Source: Tenebrio molitor
Taxonomy: Eukaryota; Arthropoda; Insecta; Coleoptera; Tenebrionidae
DNA: 64,000 nt
Assembly (NCBI RefSeq): GCF_963966145.1
Contig: NC_091046.1
Span: 29,140,001 to 29,204,000, forward strand
Reading direction: 5' to 3'
In this document: in pieces, positions 32,645 through 43,590 of the stretch
Numbering within the stretch: the stretch's first letter is position 1
Layout of the letters: each line of letters begins with the position of its first letter
Notes under the pieces: generated by a model
Databases searched by the model: none
Seen by the model: the letters and a program-made list of their open reading frames with translations, nothing else
Told to the model about the DNA's origin: nothing
Program-made: the position numbers and the translations under genes

Positions 32645-35600
32645 TACAATAAACATTTTTGTTTTATAATACAAAAAATTTCCGATAATATTGCGGAATC
32701 TGGAAAAGTGCCCCGAATGCTTGCAGCGTTTCCACGTTGAATGGCAAGGGAAATCCTCTCGAAAAGGAATTTCTTTGATTTTGAATCGCCTGATTCCGCG
32801 ATAAGTCGGTTTCCGATGACATTAATGAAATCGATGGCTTCTTTGCACCAAGGGCCTAAGGTTTCAAATGCTAAACCTTTAAACACGTAGTTTGACGAAA
32901 TGATTGAACTATATTTGCTATGTTTGCGTTTGCAAGCCATTTCAGCGGCAAAACCTGAGACTTCAAATGATTGCAATACGTAATTGTCTGCAAGTGTATC
33001 TACAACAGTAACGTCCCAAACCAAAGGTTGACCTTTAATCCACGGTACTAAAGTCATCCCATCTGGGCGTTTTCCGTCGTCCCGAGATAGTCCGTTTGGT
33101 TCTAAAGTTGAATTCACATGAATTGAAGTTAAAGACCGGTTGATAATGGAATTAATTTCAGTGTGTCTTTAAAATCTACCACTGCTTTTGAAACAACTTA
33201 GACCGTGGGTGCCAATTTCGTCAACTTTCGCATTGCATTTGCAAATATGAGGTGTACAAAGATTACAACCCAATTTTAAACCAATACAAACTTGGAAGGA
33301 AGTGTTATCTAAAAGAGTACCAATATTAGGAGAAGGTATTGCATGTAACCAAGATCCTGATTCTCTGCATTGCCAAGCTTTAAAACGAGCCAAGTCTCTA
33401 GGTGAATTAAAGATTAAGTCATTGGCAATTATTCCTTTGATATTAATATTATCCCAATTCTTCTGAAATTGTGGAATTGTTGGTATTTCGTTCTCATTTG
33501 CTACACCCCAGACTGCTAAAGCTTCATCATAATTGTGAATATTAAGCTCATTATCCTTTGAGTTTAGTAATAAAGAAACAAGCTTTTTAACCCCATTAAT
33601 TGAAGATAGGAAAGCAGGGAGGCAAATATCGGAAATGCGACGAATTCCCAGACCACCAAATCTAATCGGTAAAGTGGACTGACGCCATGGTAAATCAGTT
33701 AAACGTGAATTAAGTGTTCTCTCTAAACAAGACTTTAAAGAAGAATCAATTGAATTAACATAATTAGAAAATTTCCAAAATGGAGTTGTTCTTAATAAAA
33801 AATTAAATTTTGATATGAAAAGACAGTTTTTGATTAAAGTATAAGCCACGTGTCTGTTAAGGAGTTCAGCTTTGTTTAAAAGATTTTCAACTGTAATTAT
33901 AGTCTTTTAGACGGTGTTTTTGAAACCTTGGTCAAAGATTGGAGAGCCTAAAAGAGATAAACTTTCTCAGTCACAGATTTTAATGCCTGGTGCTAAATTT
34001 TGAAATTCCTTTATGACTTTTAAATCTGTGTCTCCAGAACAGCAAAAGATCTCGCATTTGTTAAAGTTTAATTCAAGGCCAATTTCCTGAGATAAATTGA
34101 TAACTTTCTTAAAGTCTGATAAAACTACTTCTGGGTAATCAGCTAAGGTTCCATCATCTAAATACCATATATTCATTTGATAATCCAAAGATAAAATAAT
34201 TGGTTGAATGGCAAGACTAAAAATCATGGGACCGCAGGGATCTCCTTGCTGAGCTCCAACAGAAGAAGAAATTAAATGATTACCGAAAAATAAAGTTGAA
34301 GGATTTCTATAGCATTGATAAAGATAAGGGTACAGAAGTGGGGTATGACATTGGACTTCTTTCAGAATACAATCCCGTTCGACTGAGTTAAAGGCATTTT
34401 TGAAATCTAATTTAAGAAGAACTTTGCCACGGTTTTGATCGTTATTAACAAAGGTTCGTGGGGTATGAATTGCTGCTTCGCATCCTAGTTTAGTTGCAAC
34501 TCCAAGTTGGTGTGGAGATAAATACGAATTTACAATATTTCGACTTTGAAAACAGGCTAGTTTTGAGGTCAATCTTCGCAACCAGTTTCCGATAGCGATC
34601 GGTCTAAGTCCTCCATCTTTCTTGTTAAGGGCACATAAAGACGCACCATACAATAAATGGCAGATTTCTGAAGGAAGTTGCCCAGATAATAAAAAATTGC
34701 ACAGTTTGGTTAAAGCTCTTAGTGCCTTCTGACCTGCTTCACCCGCTGACAAAGATATGATATCTTTCAAGTATTGTGGTCTCATGCCATCTAAACCTGG
34801 TGAAGAACCGGCAGGAAATGAATTGATAGCTTCTCGAACGTTTTGCTCATTGACTATTAAACTAATGTCTCCTGGTTTGGAAGGGTCTGGGAAAAAAAGT
34901 TCGCGAGATGGTGAAGGATGTTTTTTTTAAGTTCTTCAGCAACATCTTCGTTGAATGAAGCTAATGAGTCATCCGAGGACAATAATTTAACAGCTCCTCT
35001 GATATCAAAATCGGCTACTTTTGCTTCTACTTTCTTAGCTAATGATAAATTTGTACGTTTCTTAGAACCAGTTCGTATTTGAGGTACTTCAAAATTAGAA
35101 AGATTTTCTTTTATATGCTTATTTAACGACTTATCAGATTTCTCTGCTACATTGAAAGCTCTATACGAAAAAAGCAAAAGATTCTCAAAGGATGATAATG
35201 ATTTGGTCGAAAGACAATTATTAATAACGGAACTTAATTTATCTGCAGCTAAATGTCTACAAGCTTTTGGAATTCTTCTAATAGTTGCTAACTGAAGTTT
35301 CAAATTAATTAGCAATTTTGTTAGTGAATCGGTTGAAGAAGAAGTAGAAGAAGTTGATAGATTATTATCGACATGATACTTATCTACGTGAATTTTCAAT
35401 CTGTTGTTATCCTTAAATGATTTTCCAGGACATAGAGTACAACGTAATCGTTGAGATCCATCAGGTTGACTATCTTGTGATCCGGATTGTTTCTCATAAT
35501 CCATGGAAGTAGGTAGAATTTGATGGATTGTTTCATTTTTTCTTCTTGTTTTATCAATTTTTGAGGAAAATGATTCACACAAAAAAGATTGTCCCATTAG

Positions 35601-35872
35601 TCCATGGATTCTTGTTCTATGAATTTTAAGACCCTTTTCATTTTTAAAGTTCCTGTTGCACTCTTCACATTGAAAAACTAATTTATCTTCATAAATTGTA
35701 TTGTGACATTTCTTGACATTTCCGAATTTTTCGTCAAGATTTATATTAACGTTCGAAGGACCTGCGTCGGTTAAATCTTTATCACTAATTTTCCAGTGGG
35801 TAGTTCGTAAACGAAATCTTGAGTCTTGAGGATATTTAAATTCAAAAAAACTATCATTTTCGTCAAGAGAAA
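32645..35872 (-). pseudogene. R2-group-like non-LTR retrotransposon, nearly complete
   Basis: Reading leftward: two C2H2 fingers (FQCEECNRNFKNEKGLKIHR with RIH, and RCTLCPGKSFKDNNRLKIHV with DKYH); then an RT with GGLRPIAIGNWLRRLTSKLA, LLKLDFKNAFNSVERD (motif A), GAQQGDPCGPMIFSLAI (motif B) and WYLDDGTLAD (motif C). A Cys/His cluster (CNLCTPHICKCN, GTHGLSC) and a C-terminal restriction-like endonuclease (RPDGMTLVPW, LVWDVTVVDTLA) follow. This order fits the R2 superclade. The frames 35597-34857, 34785-33967, 33849-33169 and 33117-32644 are separated by single frameshifts or stops, so few lesions separate it from an open pol. It lies in a MITE-type element and not in rDNA. Confidence 0.82.
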
Positions 35873-36915
35873 TACAGCGTGATCCACAAGGACTGAAGCG
35901 CTGTTGGCAGCAAATGACAGCAAAATATTCCCAAAGTATGAAATTTTTTTGTGCGTCAGTGTTGGCACCCGCTGCAAGTTGTGAATGTCAAAAAATTTAG
36001 GTTATGTTACGAGTTGGTAGTTTTAAAACAAGATACGTACAAAACGACCAAAAACAGTATAAAATGTAATTAGCAGTAGGTACTTAATAATGACCCATTG
36101 TTTCGATATTCATCAAAGCGACAGGCCGTGCCCGCATGGCCCTCCTGAGAAACAGATACATGTTTTATGCGTTATTATTTTCGAGCTGAAACTCTGTGGG
36201 ATGCAGAGATTAGATCGGGGAAAATTTGTAAGGGTGTAACTTTAATTTCTTCTTTAAAATGGTTAGGCAACTTCCATATGACAAGCCTGTAAAGTAAGGA
36301 AAAGGAATGAAGGGATTTTTAATGGTAAGGATTATTAAGACCTGCATTAAACGTGCCCAACAAAGAACTTTGGATGCGTGTGTTTTACATAAGAATCACG
36401 CTTGTTTGGAGTGAAAGCTTTCGCACTGACTTTCGAGGGTTTTGTTCCATTCTACCTCGAACATTCTCAAATACATCTTGTGTAAGTGTAGATGTTCTAC
36501 CAGTAGGTTTTGCCTTTTTCACATCATCTGTTTGTACTTTGTAGGTAACGTTGCACCAATCTCGTGCAATGCTGCCTAAACGCGACTAAGGTACCGCGCC
36601 GCCCAAAGTACCAACTGGCTCGGGGAACATTTGTTGAAATTGGTGCAATGTATCGTCCGTGCTCCGTGGAATACTGCCAACCGTTAGCAGCATCCAAATT
36701 TCCAGTCCGAAAGTACGCCATACCAATAAAAATGTCTTGCTCTAGTATAAAAACCATTTTCATTAATAAATTGATACAAAAATGACACTTGATTTTGAAG
36801 TTTAAATTTGCCCGTCAAAACTGACAACTGAAAATGTAATGCTACCAACTTCACTGAAATTTTCATCATGTTGTCATTGTTGCCAACAGCTTCAGTCCTT
36901 GTTGATCACTCTGTA
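35873..36915 (-). mobile_element. Tc1/mariner-like element, internally deleted
   Basis: TACAGCGTGATCCACAAGGA (then CTGAAG, TGTTGGCA) is matched by its inverted copy ending TGATCACTCTGTA at 36915. It carries the N-terminus of a transposase on the minus strand and sits exactly at the border of the R2-like element. Confidence 0.82.
36353..36763 (-). pseudogene. Tc1/mariner-like transposase, N-terminal half only
   Basis: The frame starting at 36763 reads MVFILEQDIFIGMAYFRTGN two codons in, then TEHGRYIAPISTNVPRASW and FGRRGTLV. A second frame continues KKAKPTGRTSTLTQDVFENV and RGRMEQNPRKSVRKLSLQTS before a stop. These are the two helix-turn-helix units of insect mariner-type transposases. The DDE domain is absent. 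Confidence 0.75.
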
Positions 36916-36987
36916 TTAGATGATGTTGACATAGCTATGGCATACAATAGAAAAATCTTGGTGTTTCCAAATTTATGGTCGCCACTG

Positions 36988-37239
36988 TACAATTGCGGAT
37001 ACGGAATCTTGGCCACAACTGACATTTAACTGACAAATATGCGTAAACTAGTCTTTCTTGAATGTAACCCAAGTTTTGACTCGATAATGCTACATATTTC
37101 CCTGCTTTTTTGATGTCACAATAAAAACTTCAAAGTGATTTCTAATAATTATCATTTATTAATGACACTAATGATTGGTTTACATCATTTTTTTTAGAAA
37201 TGTCAAAAAAATAATGTTGGCCAAGATTCCGTGTATGTA
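36988..37239. mobile_element. TA element, second in chain
   Basis: ACGGAATCTTGGCCA near the left end is repeated inverted (TGGCCAAGATTCCGT) at the right. The outer few bases differ. It shares its TA borders with the elements on both sides. Confidence 0.72.
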
Positions 37240-37450
37240 CAGTCGATGGACAAATAAAACTGGGACAAAAATGACAATCATATAAGTCAAAATTTACAAA
37301 TTTGCATCGTTTAATTACGGCTTTATCACAAATAGGTTAACTTTGGTATGACATATTATATAGACACTGACAGATATCTTGACAATTCAATGGTTTGATT
37401 TACATATATTAAATTTTAAGTGTCTCAGTTTTATTTGTCCACCGACCGTA
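37238..37450. mobile_element. TA element, third in chain
   Basis: TACAGTCGATGGACAAATAA (and AACTG) is matched inverted by CAGTTTTATTTGTCCACCGACCGTA in parts, with three mismatches over 30 bases. Confidence 0.85.
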
Positions 37451-37454
37451 CTTA

Positions 37455-37680
37455 TGTAAACTCGGTACAGGTTGCAAAGACACATCACACTTGTCATTTG
37501 CAACAGCATTTTTTTCATATTTCTGAACCAAATAAATGCACAAAGGGACCAGAAAATCATAGTTTGGGTTGAATATTTTCCATATAAGTACAGTTTTAAA
37601 GTAATTTCAAATGACTAATGCCATAAAAGTGCTGTTGCAAATGACAAGTGTGTCTTTGCAACCTGTACCGAGTTTATACA
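37455..37680. mobile_element. MITE with about 50-bp inverted ends
   Basis: AAACTCGGTACAGGTTGCAA and, further in, CACTTGTCATTTGCAACAGC occur at both ends in inverted orientation; only small indels differ. Confidence 0.85.
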
Positions 37681-37727
37681 AATTATAGATAAAGAAAATT
37701 AGTCATATCATGTGTTTTTTAAAATTT

Positions 37728-38403
37728 CACCTCAAAGTAGGCGTTGAAAAGTCGATTGTGAACGTACCACGGATTACAGATCAGATCACGGATCAGCTGT
37801 TTAAAGCTAACACCACTTTTTGCGTTGTTTATGTTTTTACTCTGCAGATGGACGAATGATCCATGATCCGTGATCTGTACCTAATGCTTGTTTTACACGG
37901 TCAAAGAAATTGACGAATAAATTCATAAATTAATTCGTGAAGAAATTCATGAATAAATTAAAAATGTGAAAGTGTTTTACACGATCAAAGTTTTGCGCAC
38001 AATAAACTAGGGACTTTTGCACCGCGAATGTGTTGCCAACTTTATCCACTAAACTTGTCTAAACTTTCAATATCAAAACAAATAAACACTATAATATAAA
38101 CGATGACAATAATACGCCGGTTGCCGAAACGATACCCTCACATGTGACTTGACAGTCTTCACACTAAAGTTGGTACGAATTTATAAACCACAATGTAACT
38201 AGAATTCTCCAAAAAATTTACGAAAAATTAGAGCTGGTTCTATTTTGACAATTTATTCATGAATTTATTGTCGTCAATTTTGTGTATTACACGCAACAAT
38301 CAATTCAAGGACAAAAAATTCATCAATTTCTTTGACCGTGTAAAACAAGCATAATCTGTGGTGCATTCACAACCGACTCTTCAACGCCAACTTTGAGATA
38401 GAA
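37728..38403. mobile_element. MITE, family of 22795, with a nested MITE
   Basis: CTCAAAGTAGGCGTTGAAAA and the inverted CAACGCCAACTTTGAG form the ends. GATCACGGATCAGCTGTTTA links it to the copy at 22795-22945. The inside is occupied by another MITE (37885-38351). Confidence 0.82.
37885..38351. mobile_element. PIF/Harbinger-like MITE, TAA duplication
   Basis: TGCTTGTTTTACACGGTCAA (and AGAAATTGA) is matched exactly inverted at the right end, and TAA flanks both sides (37882-37884, 38352-38354). Confidence 0.88.
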
Positions 38404-38629
38404 TTAAAAAAACACCCGATACAACATCTAAAAGCACAATCATGTGATAGTATAATTCGACTAAATTCGTGATTTTAATAAACGTTATCAAATTTTTACA
38501 GTTTTCGCCAAATAACAGTATTTCAATACTTTAAAAAATAAAACCAAAACAACTAGTGGATCTGGATCAGATTTATTTCATTTACAGGAAGAAACATTTT
38601 TTTTAACATAATGCTATTGTAAAGAGCGA

Positions 38630-38950
38630 TCAAATTAATTTGTAATCGAGTCATCCATGGATTTGAATCTGTATGTCTTTTACGACTGATATGCTTAATT
38701 GTGTGATCTAAAGTTACGTCATTTTAAAGACTTTTTAAAACTGATTTGGTTTTCGTCATATCCTAATCCTGGCTATACAATTAAATTCGTTGTAACTTTA
38801 ACCTCCATTGCAGCAGTTCACATGAAATCTCAAGTGTCAAGACCTAACCTGTGTTTCGCCCTGTGTTTATTAGATCATGAAGTTCAAGTAACAACATACG
38901 TTTTCGGAATCATGGATAACTGGATTACAAATTAATTTGATCGCTGGATA
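38630..38950. mobile_element. MITE with about 36-bp ends
   Basis: GCGATCAAATTAATTTGTAA and the following TC-A-T-CCATG part return inverted at 38900-38946 with three changes. TA lies at both borders. Confidence 0.8.
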
Positions 38951-39008
38951 CTTTATGTTACGATTCTTCTACGGGTGTCCCAAAGGGGGAGTCAAAGGAG
39001 GGTAATTT

Positions 39009-39235
39009 TAAGGTTCTCGATAATAAATAAGGTAACGCCAATGGTTGCGACGAATATTTCCATCTCACTTAATTTGGCGTTAACGTAAAATTTCAAGTCG
39101 CAAAAATCCCTAAAAATAGTGTGCTTCTGTCTTTGTCACACTCAAGACATTTATCGATAATGTCCTCTCTTTTAATTTGGAGTCTCAAAAATAAACAATG
39201 AGTTGTCGTTACCTTATTTAACATCGAGAACCTTA
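39009..39235. mobile_element. MITE with TAAGGTTCTCGAT ends
   Basis: TAAGGTTCTCGAT and ATCGAGAACCTTA are exact inverted ends; AATAAGGTAACG and its inverted CGTTACCTTATT lie further in. Confidence 0.75.
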
Positions 39236-39545
39236 GGTGATTTAGAGTGCAGTTGGTGCTGGTGTGGTATCGTGGTGGAGTCGACGAGGGCTGGCTGGAA
39301 CGATGATTCTTCAGGAATTCCAGACCCAAGCGCGGACTGTGGATTAGCGGCCCCACCGCGTAGGCTTCTTCACAAGTGAACGCCGAAGAGCGGATCTACA
39401 CCCACGCCAGCGTCTGCTGACCGACGTCGTCCCCGAGGCTCTGCTGAAGGAACCTGGATTTCAGCCATCACCGGATCCAGGTCCCGGAGGAATGGTGAAA
39501 TTCGCTTTGCATATCATTGAGGGCCGTGGCTTTTAAAATCTTTCA
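39236..39545. other. GC-rich block of unknown origin
   Basis: This stretch is strikingly GC-rich against its AT-rich neighbours. Short open frames exist on both strands but none shows a domain I recognise. It could be part of a retroelement or a host exon. Confidence 0.35.
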
Positions 39546-40244
39546 TTCCATCATGGTTCTCATTATTATTGGACGAGCGGCAAAAATCATATTCTTTTTC
39601 GTACATTTTATCATTAATTGCGCGGCTGCTATATCATTATCATTGTTCATTTATTGTTAATGACGGGATTGGGAGCATTATACATTTTCCTTCTCGTAGA
39701 ATCTCATAATTTTTTAAATCTACTTTGCGTTACAAATGAGCTCATTATTATATCGAAAACAGTTTAATAATAATTAATCATATTATAAAACTGTTTTTGG
39801 TAACTTTTAGCCGAGCTTTTAGCTTTTGTTATATTGGCAACATCAGCCGTTTGACGTCAGGTGTTAAGGTAATGAGTGAAACTATGATTTTTGTGAAAAA
39901 TGTCTGTTGCCAACCCACGCGAAAGTCCCTAGTCTAATATGAAAATTTGAGCAGCTGAAATTGCAGGAATTAGTAAAGCAAAGTAGATAAAATAATATAT
40001 TACACTCGTTTAACAAGACGTATTATCACATTCGTTCCATTTAAGCACTTCTAGCTACGCTCGTCGTGCTTTAAACATACTCATGTGTTAATAAATCGTC
40101 TTATTAAACTCGTATAATATCTAATATAGGTACTATTATACATTATATTTAATATCACATTGTCATCGACCTTACCTGGAAGTGAGCACCGGCGCTTACC
40201 AAGTGAGGTTCTTCTCCGGGCCTTATCGCGACGAAGGAGCCTGA
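39546..40244. other. No gene seen
   Basis: AT-rich; a weak foldback (about 40000-40120, CGTTTAACAAGACG versus CGTCTTATTAAACG) is the only structure noted. Confidence 0.4.
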
Positions 40245-40378
40245 GGACCTCCAACGTTGTTTTATTCGACGACCACCTAAAAGCTCCAAATCGCTTAAAA
40301 TCTTTAAAATTAACTTGACGTTTCGTTTTGACAAGTTGTGACATTTATCAAAATCAGTTGACACAGGAGAAAATTGCA
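40245..40378 (-). repeat. Dispersed repeat, copy 4 of 4 (inverted)
   Basis: The minus strand reads TGTCACAACTTGTCAAAACG and AGCGATTTGGAGC as in the copies at 6625 and 29883. Confidence 0.8.
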
Positions 40379-40590
40379 TACCCTTCCATTTGAAAAAAAA
40401 GTTAGGGGTGGTTGCGAACTTCCGGAAGTAGATACGCAAAAACCATATACGCCAAAATGTGGGCAAGGAAAAGCAAAAATCGACCTGTTTCGGGATTTTT
40501 TACAAAATTTACCTATGTTCAAGTTATGAATTTTATTCCAGTTAAAGTTTCCACACTGTATTTTATATCTGATGCGGTTGCGCTGACTGT

Positions 40591-40668
40591 GAACCAATCA
40601 GAAGCGTAGCGTCTGTGTTAAGTAACCAGTAGGGGTGTCCCTCTCCCACCCCAACTTAGCTTATATAA
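40591..40668 (+). promoter_or_regulatory. CCAAT-box and TATA-like pair
   Basis: ACCAATCAGA (from 40593) and TATATAA (40662-40668) are about 65 bases apart, in promoter-like order, with a CT-rich stretch between. No gene could be attached downstream; it may be a retroelement or solo LTR promoter. Confidence 0.3.
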
Positions 40669-41092
40669 CCACTGACGAGAGCTGTCCAGAACTGTCCGTC
40701 TCTCTGTCACCACTCTGCCTTTACCTGTATCATACCTTTTGTAACACAACGCAACACGAGACAATATACATTTGTCAAGTTATACATTACGAGTACATCA
40801 TTTACATCATCATCATCAAACCAGCAAAACTACACAGTCTGTTCTGAAAAGTGAAAATTGACAGTTGACAAGTGTCACTTTCGTTAAATTATAACGTCTT
40901 TTCGACCATAGTGTTAAATAAGTATATGTTTTTGCGCGATTGTACTCTATTTGCTTATTTACCACGTCTGTTTCCAAGACGGTAAGCTATGTTTACTCGT
41001 TGCTAACGATAAACTCGACGGTAAGCAATTGTTGGTGTTCTAGAACGGTAAGTAAATTTATTCAAAATTAAAAAATTATTATAATAATTTTT

Positions 41093-41600
41093 ATGTAGAC
41101 AGCAGTTGAAGACAAGAAGTTGGGGCACTTTCTGGAAACTTATACAGTTGTAGTCGGCCTTCCTTAGCGCTGGAATGAAATACATTAGCGGACTTGCCGC
41201 GACATGAAAATTTTCCTACCCCGAATTTTCCTTGTCTTCTTGATTACACACTGAGGTCGCTGGTTTCGAATTTTTTTTATTTATGTTGACAGAAGTTGAA
41301 GACAAGATGTTAGCATTTTCCGGAAACTCACACGGCTTTTGTAGTCGGCCTTCCTTGCCACTCTAATGAAATAACATTAGCGAACTTGCCGCGACATTAC
41401 TTAGTATTGTCAAAATTTTCATACCTCGAATTTTCCTTGTCTTCTTGATTACACATTGAGGTCGTTGGTTTGGAAAATTCTCTATTTATGTGGACAGAAG
41501 TTGAAGACAAGATGTTAGCACTTTCTGGAAACTCACACGGCTCTTGTAATCGGCTTTCCTTGCCGCTGTAATGAAATAACATTAGCGAACTTGCGCTAGG
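41093..41600. repeat. Satellite-like tandem repeat, about 190-205 bp, 2.5-3 copies
   Basis: The phrase GACAG-AGTTGAAGACAAG followed by TGGAAACT...TAGTCGGCC..CCTTGC and ACATTAGCG starts near 41093, 41283 and 41488. Between phrases the block TTTTCCTTGTCTTCTTGATT with ACACA-TGAGGTCG recurs. The third copy ends early near 41597. Confidence 0.9.
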
Positions 41601-42184
41601 AGGAATTTTCTTGCAAATTGGATCTTGTTTTCGACTCAATTTTCAATGTAGCCTTCAGCTGCACTTGAAGACAACCCGCCCTATGTGTCTTTTCAGTCCA
41701 AGAAGGTCTTCACCTTAGCTAATAATATAGCTGAACTTCGAGGAAACGAGTGACTTCTAGACTTAGCCTTGTCTGGATTTGTCAGAAATCAGAGCTGAAC
41801 GCACCCCACATTCCAAGTTTCTTCTACAACATCCACTTCGTTTTCAGAATCACTAATATTACTCATTTTACTGCTTGTTTTTCAACACGACTGGCGATAT
41901 TTGCGCACAAAAATTGCAATGGCGGTAATTGTTTGCAGATTGCCTTAGAAACGCAGTACAAAATTATGGCAACACAATGTAAACTGTATAAACACGTATC
42001 GCATTGGGCCTATTCTAGGTATGAATGTTTTGTAATAAATATTCAATCGCGCGGATTCTCCGAAGAAGTGGATAATGTGTCAAAAATAACTTAAAATGAC
42101 ACTTTTTTGTTTCTTTTTGTCCCTAGGGTCAAAATGTGTCACTTTAAGTCCCTAGGGTCAAAAAGTCAAAAATTAATATTTTCA
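41601..42184. other. No supported gene; CCCTAGGG repeat
   Basis: The plus frame 41750-42094 (114 residues) has no recognisable domain. At 42119-42165 the phrase GTCCCTAGGGTCAAAA appears twice about 30 bases apart, next to the broken end of the Jockey-like element. Confidence 0.4.
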
Positions 42185-42194
42185 TTATAGTAAA

Positions 42195-43481
42195 TCATTT
42201 GAGGTTAAGTCTGATGTTGAGGAGTTTTTGAATGAGTCCGTCGTGCCAAACCTTGTCGAATGTTCTTTCGATGTTCAGAAAGACACCTACGGTGCACTCG
42301 CCAAGGTTGGCGTGTCTGGTGATGTCTGTCTGTAGTTCTACGAGTACTATGGGATTTTGTGTTGACCGTTGAGCGCGAAAACCAAATTGTTCGGGGGGAA
42401 GAAGGTTGTAGGATTCAAGCAGAAGATTGAGACAGTTGGTTAGGATTCTTTCAAAAATTTTGCCGGTGATGTTGAGTAGTGAGATTGGGCGGTAGGATTT
42501 GTGGTCGTTTGGGCTTTTACCAGGTTTGGGAATCATTATGGTGTTCGCGGTTTTCCATGCATGTGTTCAAGCAGTTATTGTAAATATTGGTCAGGGCTTG
42601 GAAGCCTGTTTCAGGGAGGTTTTTAAGTAGGATGGGTCTGATTTCGTTCGGTCCTGGGGCTTTTGTGTTTTTAAGCTGGGAGATAATAGACTCAACCTCG
42701 TCAGTCATATGTTCGTCGTTGAGGGGGTGGGGAAGAGGCTCGGTGAGGGGAAAGTTTTTGAATGCGTTAACATTGTTGGTGATTTTCTCGAAGAAGACGT
42801 TCTCGACATTGGGGTTTTGGGGGACTTGGTAAACCTTCTCCAGAAGCTCCGCGAAGCAGTTGGCTTTGTCACGCGAGGAATGATATGTTTGGGCGTTGTA
42901 GACGAGGTGATGGTTCGGAACCGATTTTTGTCCAGTTAGAGTTTTGAATTTACTCCAGAATTTTTTGCCGTCGCGGTAGTCAAGAGATTCGCATACTTTT
43001 GTCCAAGTTTCTTCGCGGTATACGTTGATGTCGCGTCTGATTAGGGCGTTAAGTCTGTTATGCGCGGTTTTGAGGAAGGGGTCTCGCGTTCGCGTATATT
43101 CTCGGAAGATTTTGCGTTTTTCTTTGATTGCTTTGACGATTCTGATTGGTCAGCGGCTACGGCTTCGAGATCTGAGAGATGCTTTATGTTGCTTTATGCT
43201 CAAGATGTTGGAGGCAACTAGTATGGGAGTAGGACCACTCCGCGGGAGCGGTTGACCGTGTAAACTGTAGGATGTGAAGTTTTTTATTTTTATTGACGTG
43301 GTTTCGTGAATTTCCGTGATTGCTACAATTTTTATTAGGTCGGTTTCGGTAAGATTTTCGAGGGCGTGCTTCTTGCGGTTGAGACCAGCAACGTTCAGGG
43401 TGGCTATGTTGGAGCGTACTGGGGAGGGGCTGTAGGTGCGCCGCTGAGGGCGGCGGGGGGCGGTGTAGGTGTGTTAGCCAT
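42195..43481 (-). pseudogene. Jockey-clade pol remnant, lacking most of EN and the RT end
   Basis: From 43481 leftward: ATLNVAGLNRKKHALENL and IVAITEIHETT look like the first part of an apurinic-type endonuclease. Then the sequence jumps (near 43150) to a linker and RT part: RKIFREYTRTRDPFLKTAH, KKFWSKFKTLTG, IISQLKNTKAPGPNEIRPIL and PNDHKSYRPISLLNITGKIF with ERIL, and ends in FDKVWHDGLIQKLL. Motif A is altered (VFLNIERTFDKVWHDG where Asp is expected), and motifs B and C are missing. A stop and frameshift separate 42708-42517 from 42536-42195. Truncation at the 3' side is unusual for a non-LTR element and implies later deletion. Confidence 0.8.
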
Positions 43482-43590
43482 TGGAAGGCCGTGTTCTGAA
43501 AGGACGAGCCGGAGCGCAGCTATTCGAAATTAATCTGTCCTGTGTGGTTAATGGGCGTTCTGGTTTTTAAGATTTTGTACGCGGTGAGCT

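Larger units (their letters stand above)
32472..36989. mobile_element. TA element interrupted by an R2-like retroelement and another TA element
   Basis: Ends TACACTGGCGGCCATTAATT and the inverted AAATTTATGGTCGCCACTGTA, then TTTGGAAACACC/GGTGTTTCCAAA, define a Tc1-like element. Only about 170 bases at the left and 75 at the right belong to it; the middle is a retroelement (32645-35872) and a second TA element (35873-36915). Confidence 0.78.

Noticed and set aside
41750..42094. 114-residue plus-strand open frame
   Set aside because: No domain, no splice or promoter context, composition compatible with chance.
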